From the NCBI GenBank assembly GCA_021792255.1, contig JAJYUZ010000002.1:181332-245331 (forward strand): a DNA stretch of 64,000 nt. Direction: 5' to 3'. Origin of the DNA: Thermoplasmata archaeon. GTDB taxonomy: Archaea; Thermoplasmatota; Thermoplasmata; Thermoplasmatales; GCA-001856825. A program made the translations under genes and the position numbers. Shown in pieces: positions 51,087-60,836 of the stretch. The first letter of the stretch is position 1; every line of letters starts with the position of its first letter. A model generated the notes under the pieces. It did no database searches. It was not told the origin of the DNA and saw nothing but the letters and a program-made list of their open reading frames with translations.

Positions 51087-52025
51087 ATGGAATGTGATAA
51101 GCGAGCAAAAATGAACAAGAATCTAACCTACGCTCAGGTGCATTCCCATTCTAAATTTTCAATAAACAGTCTAAGCGGAGAAGGTGTATTCCACAGATTT
51201 GTCTGGCCTTTTGAAAGAATGATAATGAAGGTACTGATGAAAAGTCCAAAGGAATTATTGAAAATGGCTAACAGGAGGGGCGTGGACTTTGTAGCAATCA
51301 CAGATCACAACAACGTACCAGTGATCAAAGGAAGCAGTGAATTTCTGATAAGTGGAGAAGAGTGGGGACAGAAAAAAGGACACTCTAATTTCATTAACAT
51401 TGACTCGCCAATAGATCCCGAATGTGGATACTTTAAGGGGATCGAGTCGAGCAACCCCAAAGATTTTTCAGAAGCCGCCAAGGAAGCCAAGACGAGGGGG
51501 GCTCTTGTGTCGATCAACCATCCGTTTAAGACGAATGCGTGGTTCTGGGGCGAAGAAAGCTACGCACTAGCCGACGGAATCGAAATATGGAATGGCGACT
51601 GGGGCGAAGAAAATCAGAAGGCATTGGAACTCTGGCAAAAACTACTAGTTCAAGGTCTGAAGATATGGTGTTTTGCTGGAAACGATTTCCACGTGAATCA
51701 TCTTTTCAATATAGATTCCCAGGTTCTGGCTCTTAGGGGTGTGGAGTCAAAATCTTCACTAATTTCGAACCTCAGGAGAGGAAATTTTTCTATTACAAAA
51801 GATACCCATAGTCCCGTCGTCTTTCTCAATCACGACTTATCGTATTCTATTATAAATTATAAGGAATCGATTGAACTTCGAGCAATTTCATCAGAGCGGA
51901 CCGAACTGATAAGTAGACCCTCCAAAGAGGGAATCTTTGAAAAAAATAGGTTTAAAAACTTTGTAAGACTAGAACTTTGGGAAGATGGCGGTCCTCTAAG
52001 TTTTTCTAATCCAACATTCCTATGA
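51087..52025 (+). CDS. PHP-domain metal-dependent phosphoesterase
   Basis: 312 residues. PHP metal motifs are visible: HSHSKF (H19 and H21), ITDHNN (D73 and H74), a later INHPF (His) and CFAGNDFHVNH (Asp, His). The domain fills the first 240 residues; the last 70 are a beta-rich extension (ELRAISSERTELISRPSKEG). PHP enzymes hydrolyse phosphoesters such as histidinol phosphate or sugar phosphates. It opens the carbohydrate region, so a sugar-related substrate is plausible. Alternative start at 51111. Confidence 0.8.
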   Translation: MECDKRAKMNKNLTYAQVHSHSKFSINSLSGEGVFHRFVWPFERMIMKVLMKSPKELLKMANRRGVDFVAITDHNNVPVIKGSSEFLISGEEWGQKKGHSNFINIDSPIDPECGYFKGIESSNPKDFSEAAKEAKTRGALVSINHPFKTNAWFWGEESYALADGIEIWNGDWGEENQKALELWQKLLVQGLKIWCFAGNDFHVNHLFNIDSQVLALRGVESKSSLISNLRRGNFSITKDTHSPVVFLNHDLSYSIINYKESIELRAISSERTELISRPSKEGIFEKNRFKNFVRLELWEDGGPLSFSNPTFL

Positions 52026-52113
52026 TCTGCTCGTATGAAAGATACATTTGAACGTCATTAAATATCAAAGCGTATCTTCATTTAATGTCACATAATGAAA
52101 GGTACTAGACTCA

Positions 52114-53409
52114 TTAAAGTTGTCCCTCCCTCGAAATATCGATTTCATCTGCCCTTGTCTTCATAATGTTTCTGAATTTAGCTACGTCTTTTGGCATGGT
52201 GAATATAAGCATTGTAAACACTATGCCGCACACCACCCAGGTCAGAGAACTGATGACAGTAATCGCATACTGCAAAGAAATCGCCGTGGCTATAACTCCA
52301 GCCAAAAATGGCCCTACTGAGCTTCCCGCGCTCCCGAAAAAATTGAGATAAGCAGTTGCACTCCCCCTAAGTTCAGGCTCCGTTATGTCCATCACTGCTG
52401 CATTCACGCTGGGTCCAGCCATTGGTATTTCGAAGGCGGTAAAAATTCCAAGCACAAAAAATCCTCCGAAAGTAGGAGAATACATTGTAAGATAGATAAG
52501 AAGTGCAGACATGAAGACGACTACCGCACCAAGAATTGCCCTTCCGCTTGGAGTCTTTTTGAACAAATAATCGCTCAAATATCCTGAAACGACATTTCCC
52601 GCAACCATCGCGAGTATCCATACCAACATGACTATTGTTATAGTGAAATCTGAAAGGCCCCTCCCCAGCGTCATGTACGTTATGATCCAAAAGCTGATGG
52701 TAAACCAAGGGAAAACTCCGAAAAACCCCTGAATGAACAGGAGAAGCAGAGATCTGTTCTTCAGAATCTTCCACAGATCCGATAGTTTTACCTTGTATAT
52801 ATCCGAAGTGAGTTTACCCTCAAGTTCTGGTTCAGCAGCTCCTCGAGGGACTTCTTTGACCAGCAGAAATATCAGGACTCCAATCACGATACTTAGCCCC
52901 GCGGTGATAAAGAAGGAGTATCTCCAATTTAATCCGAGTCCAATTATTGTGAGAGGTATGATGATCCCAAGAAGATATCCTATCGGACTCGCTGCATTTA
53001 TGAATCCCATTGCCCTTCCCCTGCTCTTGGGTCCAAAATAATCGGCAGTGAGAGTGTAGACGCCGGAAGGGGTAGGATAACCAATGGCGGTGAACATCCT
53101 GGTTATGAAGAATTGCGAGAAGACTCCAGAAAGTGCGTTTAGCCAAGTACTCGACCCAAGGAGTAAAGCTAGGAGACCGGTGAGAAATTTCCTCGAATAT
53201 TTATCGTACCAGTATCCCCATAATGGGTAAAGAAGAGTTGATATTATGAGAGTGACGGAAAAAAGGAGACCCAAAGTGACGTAGCTTACGTGAAATTCCC
53301 GGATCAGCTCCGGGTTTACCGCAGAAATAATGTACGTGTCAGCAGCCTGTATAACTAGAAAGGCTGATAAAACAGCAACGACCAACCATTTGTATCTGCC
53401 CTTGTCCAT
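52114..53409 (-). CDS. MFS transporter
   Basis: 431 residues, twelve predicted membrane helices in two six-helix halves. The MFS loop-2/3 motif appears as GYWYDKYSRKFLTG near residue 65, and the related signature GYLSDYLFKKTPSGRA lies in the second half near 277. It resembles sugar-phosphate or organic-anion transporters. Located between the PHP gene (convergent) and the glycosidase block, so it may import an oligosaccharide breakdown product. Direction and substrate are not shown by the sequence. Confidence 0.85.
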   Translation of the reverse strand: MDKGRYKWLVVAVLSAFLVIQAADTYIISAVNPELIREFHVSYVTLGLLFSVTLIISTLLYPLWGYWYDKYSRKFLTGLLALLLGSSTWLNALSGVFSQFFITRMFTAIGYPTPSGVYTLTADYFGPKSRGRAMGFINAASPIGYLLGIIIPLTIIGLGLNWRYSFFITAGLSIVIGVLIFLLVKEVPRGAAEPELEGKLTSDIYKVKLSDLWKILKNRSLLLLFIQGFFGVFPWFTISFWIITYMTLGRGLSDFTITIVMLVWILAMVAGNVVSGYLSDYLFKKTPSGRAILGAVVVFMSALLIYLTMYSPTFGGFFVLGIFTAFEIPMAGPSVNAAVMDITEPELRGSATAYLNFFGSAGSSVGPFLAGVIATAISLQYAITVISSLTWVVCGIVFTMLIFTMPKDVAKFRNIMKTRADEIDISREGQL

Positions 53410-53500
53410 TCCTCTGTATATTTTTTAGCCAGTATAAACTCTTTTTTATGAAATCTTCAGGATTTGTTCAGAACATTGACTTTCTGACATACCAAGAACA

Positions 53501-53893
53501 TTGAAAGCGCAATACATTCTTATAAATAAAGGGAATATAAAGGAGGTCAGCTTGCCAATTCAATACATCAAAGATAGTTTCAAGAAAATTGGAGAGCGAG
53601 AAATAGAATTCAAGATAAAGAACACAGAGGGTTCTGCAAGAGTCAGTGTATCGCCTTCTATATTCCTAGATGATGTGGACGTCACCAGTCAAACTTCGAT
53701 CGGTACAAAAGATGGGGGATTCATGAAAATCGAACAGAACATGGACTTGAACGTTCTCCTAGGAGGCTCAATTACACTCAGAGCGACGCTGGAAAAACCA
53801 ATTGAAAAAGGGAGCCATATGGTAAAGGTTGACATAAAAGTGAACTGGCCGCTATGGACCAGTTTTGTCTCTGAATTCAAGATAAAAGCGTGA
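53501..53893 (+). CDS. Small uncharacterised beta-rich protein
   Basis: 130 residues, start TTG at 53501. Strand-like segments dominate (AQYILINKGNIKEVSLP, SARVSVSPSIFLDDVDVT, GGSITLRATLEKPIEKGSHMVKVDIKVNW), suggesting a beta-sandwich. No signal peptide or catalytic motif. It faces the GH4 gene across three bases. The segment LRATLEKPIEKG...VKVDIKV resembles IRIQVTSKASLERG...VRVDRKE of the 64-residue protein at 55267, so the two may be related partners of the glycosidases. Confidence 0.5.
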   Translation: MKAQYILINKGNIKEVSLPIQYIKDSFKKIGEREIEFKIKNTEGSARVSVSPSIFLDDVDVTSQTSIGTKDGGFMKIEQNMDLNVLLGGSITLRATLEKPIEKGSHMVKVDIKVNWPLWTSFVSEFKIKA

Positions 53894-53896
53894 ACT

Positions 53897-55270
53897 TTAC
53901 CTAAAGTGTTTTGCCATTGACTCGTTCTCGTCCAACAAAAGCAGGGCATTCACCACTTGCTCTGCCTGTTCATCATTTTTCGTACGAGGATCAGCCATCA
54001 ACCACTCGAGCATTGTTTCTTTCCCCCCCTCCAGGAATGCTTCTAACGTCCATTCCATTCTTTGGACTCTGGGGCGTATTGAAAAATTCAATATCCTTAT
54101 AGGAAGTCTCTTCCCAGTTTCAGCGTGGATTCCCCTTTTATCCAACAGTGCCGGCACCTCGACTGCAACATCGTCCGGGATGCCTTCGATTTTGCCTTTA
54201 TTCATTACGTTTACCTGATGTGTACCTCCGACATCACTGCTCAGTGAGGTTATAAGAGGTACCACCGGTTCGTTACTGATGCCAGCCGGGAAGAGACGAT
54301 AAAGGGGGGCAGCAGCGTTTTCCAATGCATTCTTAATCATGCTAATGTTCCTATCTTCCATATCAAGATAAAATTTCCATCCTTCAGGAGAATCAAAGCC
54401 ACCCGCTCGCCCGTACCACCTCATCTTTGTCTTTAGATTTCTGTGGTACTTCCATGTACCGCTCCTTACCGTATCGCCTACAGGGACCAGTCCGTATTCC
54501 TTGTACATATCCACCATTGCTGGGGACATCTGCATGCCGAGTGGGTTTGACTTCGATGCTTTCAACCAGTCTTTGTAAAATGACCGATATTCTTTGTCTA
54601 TCCACTCATTGAAAATTGGATACGCATCCTCTTTTCCTCTTTTGAATCTGGTCATCCAAATGGTGTGATTCAGACCAATTGATTCGACCTCCATATCGTT
54701 TTCATTGAGTCGTAAGGAACCTACGATGTCCCTGTAGTCCAGATGGCCATGGCACACGCCTACCAAATTTAACCTCATTTGTCTTCCTATGAGGGTTGTA
54801 AGCTCGAAAACGGGATTTGAAAGTTGTATGAGCCAAGAACTGGGGCTCAACGACTCTACGTCTTCGGCTATATCCATAGCCAATTTGAACTGATAATAAC
54901 CCCATATGGTGTGGTAGTCGGAGACCATGTTCCACTCCACGCTATTTATTCCCCTAAAATAGCCAAACTTTTCCGAAATTGTCCTCATTTTTTCATAATA
55001 TTGGTGTCCCCCAGCCATTGCAACATTTAGTACAAAATCTGAGTCTCGTATTGCCTCTCTCCTATCCGTGGTCTTGTAGAATTTGATATCGAACCTTACC
55101 TCCGAAGAGTACCTAACGGCAAAATGGTAAATGGTGTCAAGGCGCTCTTTGTCTACGTCCATCAAGTAAATTTTGCTTCCTCTCATCTCGGGAGTCAAAC
55201 AAAGATCGTGAATCAAAGTCGAACTCCAAAACAGGCTACCTGCCCCGATAATCGCAATTTTTAAAGTCAT
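53897..55270 (-). CDS. Glycoside hydrolase family 4 enzyme
   Basis: NAD- and metal-dependent glycosidase that works by redox elimination at C3. Of 457 residues, the N-terminal NAD loop IIGAGSLFWSST (7-18), SNPV (151-154), the metal ligands C173 and H174 in GVCHGH, and N201-H202 (GLNHT) are in place. Family 4 members hydrolyse alpha-glucosides, alpha-galactosides or 6-phospho-glycosides; the lack of a distinctive phosphate-loop signature leaves the substrate open. It overlaps a 64-codon gene by four bases upstream. Confidence 0.88.
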   Translation of the reverse strand: MTLKIAIIGAGSLFWSSTLIHDLCLTPEMRGSKIYLMDVDKERLDTIYHFAVRYSSEVRFDIKFYKTTDRREAIRDSDFVLNVAMAGGHQYYEKMRTISEKFGYFRGINSVEWNMVSDYHTIWGYYQFKLAMDIAEDVESLSPSSWLIQLSNPVFELTTLIGRQMRLNLVGVCHGHLDYRDIVGSLRLNENDMEVESIGLNHTIWMTRFKRGKEDAYPIFNEWIDKEYRSFYKDWLKASKSNPLGMQMSPAMVDMYKEYGLVPVGDTVRSGTWKYHRNLKTKMRWYGRAGGFDSPEGWKFYLDMEDRNISMIKNALENAAAPLYRLFPAGISNEPVVPLITSLSSDVGGTHQVNVMNKGKIEGIPDDVAVEVPALLDKRGIHAETGKRLPIRILNFSIRPRVQRMEWTLEAFLEGGKETMLEWLMADPRTKNDEQAEQVVNALLLLDENESMAKHFR

Positions 55271-55461
55271 TCTCTACCACCTTCTTCGATCGTCCTCTCT
55301 TTCCGATCAACTCGCACACTAAACGTCGTCCCTCTTTCAAGTGATGCCTTTGAGGTCACTTGAATTCTAATCAGATCTTCAGGCGATGCTAGAATGAGTG
55401 TGTCTTCGCTCTGTTTAGCGTCTGCAAACCAAATTTCGTCATTTGTACCGCCTGCGCTCAT
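55267..55461 (-). CDS. 64-residue protein upstream of GH4
   Basis: Tiny beta-rich protein (TNDEIWFADAKQSEDTLILASPEDLIRIQVTSKASLERGTTFSVRVDRKERTIEEGG) overlapping the GH4 start by four bases (ATGA), so translated together with it. No domain recognised. It resembles part of the 130-residue protein at 53501, hinting at a small accessory family in this sugar cluster. Start is ATG at 55461, with an A/T-rich tract upstream. Confidence 0.5.
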   Translation of the reverse strand: MSAGGTNDEIWFADAKQSEDTLILASPEDLIRIQVTSKASLERGTTFSVRVDRKERTIEEGGRE

Positions 55462-55689
55462 TGTATTTCAATTTCTTTTTATTTGATATTCTTTTTCCTC
55501 GAGAGATCTAGGCGCTGAGAAAGATCAGAAAGTCCTAGTGGAAAGATTCAACAGCGCTTATATGTATGCTGTTCGGGAGAGACTTATAAAAAACGAATAC
55601 AAGTGGCTCATTTCGAGACAGAATGCGGTTCACATCTTGGGCTATTCAAACCAACAATCGCCTCCTGCATCATACATAAGAATCGCTCG

Positions 55690-57129
55690 CTAATCTATTG
55701 GAAGTCCCTTACAGATTCGTTCGTAGGTCTCTGCTGAATTTCTCTTCCTTCTCTCCTTCGTGCGATAATCCACTTCGTACAGTCCGAATTTCATGGAATA
55801 TCCGCTCGCCCATTCAAAATTGTCGAAAAGAGTCCAGTGGAAATAGCCCTTTACGGGTACTTTGTCTATTTCAATAGCTTCCTGGAGAGCCTTCAAATGG
55901 TCGACGATATACCTTTTCCTCTTTTGATCGTTCGAATCCGCTATGCCGTTTTCAAGTATGTACAGAGGTAGTTGGAATCTGTCATATATCCATTTCAAAA
56001 CTGGTCTCATTCCTTCCGCATAAATATCCCACTTGAAGTCGTTGCAATCCTCACAAGGAAGGACCTTCATGGGAAGAGCCCCTGCATACAACTCTTCTTC
56101 AGAATATTCTACTCTCATTCTTGTATAGTAGTCAATTCCAATATAATCTGATCCACCGAAATTAGCTATCTTCTCATCTGGAGTTCCTGAAAGATTGTTA
56201 TCAAATTCACCTCTCAACGCAGCATTCAGAATCCATTCGTTGTTGAGGTATCTAGCTGTATTCGCAACCTCTCTGTCTTTTTCACCGCCAGTTACTGGCT
56301 CAAAATATGGGGGGGCGGTTCCAATTCCTACCTCTTTGCCCGTGTATTTCTTGAGTGTCCTGAATCCCAAATTATGGGCGAATGCGAGATTTCTTTCTAC
56401 TCTAAATGCCAATGGTATATTCTCGAGTCCGGGAGGAAAACCTGCGCTCTTACCGAAAACGTAGCCGTTCGTAGCGATAACCTCTGGTTCGTTTATTGTC
56501 TCCCAAGCATCGACCTTTGTACCTAGGGTCTCTGAAACAAAATAGGAATATTTTGCGAATTCCTCAACAGTTTTGATGTCAAGCCATCCTCTTTCCTTCG
56601 CATTATCTAGGTCTCTGTGACACTTTACCGGCCTATGAAGCCATAATGGAAGAGGCCAGTGATACAGAGTCATAAACACCTTTAATCCGATGGAATGAGC
56701 ATAATCTATCATTTTCTTATAGTGATCCAAGGCGTCTCGGTTCGCCGTCGACTTAAGTTGGCTGAGAGTAGTTCCAGTAGGTGAAAAACTCAGGGGTTCT
56801 CCTTTCTCATTTCTCTTGAACTGTCCATCCACAGCAGAGGTATCATCGCTGAATATCCTGGCCCACTCAATACTCATTCTTAGGGAGTCATTTCCAAGAG
56901 ACTTTGCCAGTCTCATATCCTCCTCATACAGATCCCAGAAACCATCTCCTTCTTGCGGCTTATCCCCAGAGACCAGACCTTCCTTGATGATTTCTTCACT
57001 GTTCGTCCATTCAAACCAATCTGTCCCACCAAAGTTGGAGGCTTCAGAGCTTCCCATTTCAGTCTGAAATGCTGAAATTGCAGTTCCCCAGCTAAATCCC
57101 TTCGGAAACTTCAGTTCCATAGAACTCAA
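55690..57129 (-). CDS. Beta-glycosidase of family GH1
   Basis: 479-residue retaining glycosidase (beta-glucosidase/galactosidase class). Acid/base E214 is in the NEP motif TINEPEV and nucleophile E393 in LYILENG; the opening FPKGFSWGTAISAFQTE and DWFEWTN are typical of the archaeal branch (similar to Sulfolobus LacS). Complete TIM-barrel length. It would release terminal beta-linked sugars. It ends within three bases of a leftover plus-strand frame and starts 124 bases from the (alpha/alpha)6 glycosidase gene. Confidence 0.92.
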   Translation of the reverse strand: MSSMELKFPKGFSWGTAISAFQTEMGSSEASNFGGTDWFEWTNSEEIIKEGLVSGDKPQEGDGFWDLYEEDMRLAKSLGNDSLRMSIEWARIFSDDTSAVDGQFKRNEKGEPLSFSPTGTTLSQLKSTANRDALDHYKKMIDYAHSIGLKVFMTLYHWPLPLWLHRPVKCHRDLDNAKERGWLDIKTVEEFAKYSYFVSETLGTKVDAWETINEPEVIATNGYVFGKSAGFPPGLENIPLAFRVERNLAFAHNLGFRTLKKYTGKEVGIGTAPPYFEPVTGGEKDREVANTARYLNNEWILNAALRGEFDNNLSGTPDEKIANFGGSDYIGIDYYTRMRVEYSEEELYAGALPMKVLPCEDCNDFKWDIYAEGMRPVLKWIYDRFQLPLYILENGIADSNDQKRKRYIVDHLKALQEAIEIDKVPVKGYFHWTLFDNFEWASGYSMKFGLYEVDYRTKERRKRNSAETYERICKGLPID

Positions 57130-57253
57130 TTCCTTTCAATGATATGAAATTGTTTCAAAGATGGAGATAGCTCTCGTGATACGAGTGGGGTCGGAAAGAG
57201 GGGTTGTTTAATGCAGCATTCACGATATCACTGATGTCAACTTTCTCCGAGAT

Positions 57254-58834
57254 TTATTTTCCTGACCGACTCATTAGTGCTCGAACAAGGAACGCAGAAG
57301 AACCCGGAAAGTGGATGCCTGTGTGACATTTCCCATCGTTTTCGTCTATCGTCTCACAGCTAAGTCCATCATCTAGCGGTATCCCTTCCAATATGTTTTT
57401 GTCGGTCAGACCAGACAGCACCTCAGTAACGTAAGAATGAACCCATGGGTGTTTGACGTGTCTGTTACCGATGCCAGAGAATCTTCCTTCTACCTTGTAC
57501 TCATTCTTGTTTGATTTGATCCAGTCAAAGGTATTCTTGAATATTCTCGACTCTCTATCGACGAATCCCAGAAATGGAAGGAGGAGTAGAGAACCGGTGG
57601 GATCATCGTAAAACTCGTTGTTTCCATTCAAATCAGTGGAATAGCAGAACATTTCATTGCTTACCATCTCTTTCATAATGTCTTCTCTTATCTTGTCGGA
57701 GTACTCCAGGTACGACTTGTCCAAAAGAAGTTCCTTGATTCTAGCCCCATACGTCCTCATTGAGTACCATAGCGCAACGTTATTGAACGTAACATAGGGA
57801 TAAGTCACGGGGTCATCAGAGCTGTTAAGGTCAGTACTGTATAAGTGGTATTGATCACTCTTCCTTGTAATAAGCGCATCCATCAAATGACTTGCCCGCA
57901 CAACGGAGTCTTCAGGTTCAATCACTTTATGGGCAATTGCCCTCTCGAGAGCAATGAAATAGTATGACAGCTGATCGAGCTCAAAACCATCGTACAAAAT
58001 TCTACCGTCCAGATAGAGTGCGTGCGTACCCTTGTGATTCCAATATTTCTTCAGCAGCAAAGAGAGTAGTTCTTTGGCTCTGGCTGTATCATATCTCTCT
58101 ATTATCGGTAGAACCCAGAAGACGAAATCCCTAGCCCAGAACCCACTAGACACATAATATTTTGGACTCTTTGAAGCCATTATGCAGTTGTCCTCCTTGT
58201 CTATGAAGATTGAGTTTGAGTTGAAGATTGACATCAGGATATTGTCTCTTGTGACCTTGTCCTTTACTCCGTTGAATCTATCCATGAATTTGTTCGTCTC
58301 TGTTTCAAGACTATTCACTCCAATTCTTGAAAGATGTATGGTGTTCAGAACTGCTCTATCTGGTGTGTCTCCGATGCCGATAAAATAGCCATTTTCGTCC
58401 CTTCTGAACGCAATAGAAGGAGTGCCGTTCCCTGTAGCGACGTAGTAGGCTGGAGAATCTGACCAATTTACCTTCAAGGTCTCAACGGTCATTGGTATCT
58501 CCCAAAATATCTTGTAATAGGCCTCAACCTTCAACTTTCTAAATACTGGAGTACCAATGAAAAAACCGGGTCTATAAGGAGGTACGATTATTTTCACATC
58601 TTTTTCTTTCGAACAATTTTCGATCCACCCTACCCCTCTAAAGTCGTTTTCGGAGATGAATCTGCTAATCTTGAAGCACACAAGTGAGGATGCGCTTTCA
58701 ATCGGGAAACACAGCTCAAGTGTCCCACCTCGAAGGACGATGGAAAGGAAATAATTGGCAGTCACTCTATAATTCTGTTCAACGACGCTATCTGGAGACG
58801 TTACCACCATTCTTCTGGAAAAGTTATAACTCAA
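57254..58834 (-). CDS. (alpha/alpha)6-barrel glycosidase-like protein
   Basis: 526 residues: an N-terminal beta-rich domain (about 1-190) and a helical six-hairpin catalytic region containing SSGFWARDFVFWVLPIIE (near 235), DGFELDQLSYYFIALERAI and a closing GIHFPGSSAFLVRALMSR. The FWARD motif matches amylo-1,6-glucosidase and related families (FWGRD). The RPSDD signature of GH125 mannosidases is not seen, so the exact family and linkage remain open. It overlaps the next gene by 11 bases, so it is in one operon with the nitrilase-fold protein. Confidence 0.75.
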   Translation of the reverse strand: MSYNFSRRMVVTSPDSVVEQNYRVTANYFLSIVLRGGTLELCFPIESASSLVCFKISRFISENDFRGVGWIENCSKEKDVKIIVPPYRPGFFIGTPVFRKLKVEAYYKIFWEIPMTVETLKVNWSDSPAYYVATGNGTPSIAFRRDENGYFIGIGDTPDRAVLNTIHLSRIGVNSLETETNKFMDRFNGVKDKVTRDNILMSIFNSNSIFIDKEDNCIMASKSPKYYVSSGFWARDFVFWVLPIIERYDTARAKELLSLLLKKYWNHKGTHALYLDGRILYDGFELDQLSYYFIALERAIAHKVIEPEDSVVRASHLMDALITRKSDQYHLYSTDLNSSDDPVTYPYVTFNNVALWYSMRTYGARIKELLLDKSYLEYSDKIREDIMKEMVSNEMFCYSTDLNGNNEFYDDPTGSLLLLPFLGFVDRESRIFKNTFDWIKSNKNEYKVEGRFSGIGNRHVKHPWVHSYVTEVLSGLTDKNILEGIPLDDGLSCETIDENDGKCHTGIHFPGSSAFLVRALMSRSGK

Positions 58835-59810
58835 TTTCTATCACTCCCTCTTCGTACTTCAGTAATTTATCGGAAACCGATTCTCTATCAACACCTTCTC
58901 TCACATCATATCCCGGAATACTTAGTATTGATTGGAACCCGGTCGATGGTAGATTTCCGATATAAGACATCTTTGTATCTGTCTCTTCCGCCTTCTTAGT
59001 TATGCTCGACTGTCCCTCAAATCTTACTTCAAACAGATCGCCAACCATCATCGGATTAATGACGTATCCGACCTTACCAATTCTCTGAGCTATGTAATAA
59101 GCAGAGTCCATCCATTCTTCTGGTTGCCATCTTCCGTTACCGAGTACACAATTCCACTTTCCTGGGTTTGCATCCGGCTGGATAATAATGTCAGCATCTT
59201 CTAATCTTGATAGATATTGAGGCATAAAGGCGTCCAGACTGATGGCAATACCAATATTTTTACTACCGAGCTTGAAGGGAGTTGTCTGTGAAATTTTTCC
59301 TCTAGATATTCCAAGATCTAACTCCATCGAAGTAAGAAAGACCTTATCCTGTTTAAACAAAAGCTTTCCTGAAGTACCGAACACAAAGGCTGAATTGTAA
59401 ACCCTTGCTTCAGTAAATTCCCCACTTTCTCCTTTCCTTAAGAACGGGGGCATGTTGTTACACGAAAGGGTGTAAACGGAATATTTCCTGGATAGTGAAC
59501 TGAACAAATCGTAGAATTCACTAATGAACTTGCTGGTAAGGGACAAGAATATTGCAGATGTGAAATTTTGAATCTCTTTCTCCGTTGCAATAGCGTTGAT
59601 CACATCTTGATTTCTCGAATATAGAACCCGCATAGCCTCGACGGTAGAGTGGGCAGTCAAGCCTGAGAAGGCAGTCAAAAGTCCTATGTCTTCAGGAAAT
59701 ATTATAAAATCCCCGGGATCAGTTTTCCTGTAAAAATTTTCGACGTGAGCTGAGAAGTTTTCCTTGAAATCGTTGTCGTTAATTTCAAATTGGACCCCAA
59801 TTAACCGCAC
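58824..59810 (-). CDS. Nitrilase-fold protein lacking the catalytic cysteine
   Basis: 328 residues of the carbon-nitrogen hydrolase fold. Glu E40 (IIFPED) and Lys K156 (FKQDKVFL) of the catalytic triad are in place, but the cysteine that normally follows (G-x-x-I-C-x-D) is serine, S191 in IGIAISLDAF. Amidase activity by the usual thioester route is therefore unlikely; it may be a pseudoenzyme, a binding subunit or have an altered chemistry. It sits between the glycosidase and the SIS protein genes, pointing to amino-sugar metabolism. Confidence 0.8.
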   Translation of the reverse strand: MRLIGVQFEINDNDFKENFSAHVENFYRKTDPGDFIIFPEDIGLLTAFSGLTAHSTVEAMRVLYSRNQDVINAIATEKEIQNFTSAIFLSLTSKFISEFYDLFSSLSRKYSVYTLSCNNMPPFLRKGESGEFTEARVYNSAFVFGTSGKLLFKQDKVFLTSMELDLGISRGKISQTTPFKLGSKNIGIAISLDAFMPQYLSRLEDADIIIQPDANPGKWNCVLGNGRWQPEEWMDSAYYIAQRIGKVGYVINPMMVGDLFEVRFEGQSSITKKAEETDTKMSYIGNLPSTGFQSILSIPGYDVREGVDRESVSDKLLKYEEGVIEIEL

Positions 59811-59867
59811 AATTAATATGTCATTCAGAATTTAAATACTTTCTTGATGCGATCAAATGGAATGTGA

Positions 59868-60836
59868 TCATTTTACGACTTTCGAAAGCTTTGAAGGTTT
59901 ATCTGGGTTAAGACCGCGATAAATTGACGAGTAGTAGGCGAATAACTGTCCAAATATCAATAAAAGAATTGACCAGGTTACTTCGTTAATTTTTGATATT
60001 CCATATTCCTCTTTCATAAAATCAGTAACATCCAACACACTTTTCGCATATTGGTTTAGATCCTTTTCCACCTTGTTGTCTCTAGAAAACATGAAGACCG
60101 ACCAGTTCTTATCAAGGATCTGTTTCGGGCCATGGAGGAATTCCCTGGTAGGGAAAGCGTAAGATATCGCGTTGCTTGTCTCCATTAATTTCAAGGAAGC
60201 TTCAAGCGCGACTGGGTAGAGTAATCCTGAGCCAAGAAATACAGTATTCGCGGTCGATCGTTCCGCAAGGCGTCTGATTGCTGTGTCCTTACTGATAATC
60301 ATTCCTGCATACCTTTCGATGTCACCCATTAGGGCGTCAAGATTCTCATTCTTTCCATGCAAAGCAATCTTCAGAGATACAAGTAGCTGCGACAAATGGG
60401 ACTTTGTAGCAGCAAGGGATTCCTCTTTTCCCACGTCAGTATTTATCTTAAAATCGGATCTCTTGTCTAGTTCTGAATTCGGAATATTTGTGATACCAAT
60501 GACTCTTGCCTCAACCCTCTTAAGCTCTTCAACTGAATTTATAGCGTCAACGCTCCCTCCGGATTGGCTGAATACAATCGCTGCCATTTTAGGTCCCTTC
60601 TTGAGAAATAGTTGATCCGTCTCGCTGGAAAAGACTGGAAAGCAGCTCTGTCCAGTTCTGTTAAGAAGGATTGATAAATACAATGCTGCGTGATAACTGG
60701 TTCCATTACCAACGGCATAAATTACATCGGATTCAGCAAGAATTCTGAGAATATTTTCAAAATTATCAAACTCTTTTGCCTTGTAATTTTCTACTATAGC
60801 TGATTCTGACCTGATTTCCTCCAGCATGAAATGCAT
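59868..60836 (-). CDS. Double-SIS sugar isomerase/deaminase (GlmD/GlmS C-terminal type)
   Basis: 322 residues with two SIS domains: GNGTS (43-47) and SQSGG (90-94) in the first, LGSG (201-204) in the second. REFLHGP supplies E232 and H235, equivalent to the GlmS isomerase catalytic pair, and the C-terminal loop GLNPDKPSKLSKVVK ends with the lysine-bearing segment. There is no glutaminase domain, so it probably acts on glucosamine 6-phosphate as a deaminase, like archaeal GlmD, not as a synthase. First gene of the operon running to 57254. Confidence 0.82.
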   Translation of the reverse strand: MHFMLEEIRSESAIVENYKAKEFDNFENILRILAESDVIYAVGNGTSYHAALYLSILLNRTGQSCFPVFSSETDQLFLKKGPKMAAIVFSQSGGSVDAINSVEELKRVEARVIGITNIPNSELDKRSDFKINTDVGKEESLAATKSHLSQLLVSLKIALHGKNENLDALMGDIERYAGMIISKDTAIRRLAERSTANTVFLGSGLLYPVALEASLKLMETSNAISYAFPTREFLHGPKQILDKNWSVFMFSRDNKVEKDLNQYAKSVLDVTDFMKEEYGISKINEVTWSILLLIFGQLFAYYSSIYRGLNPDKPSKLSKVVK

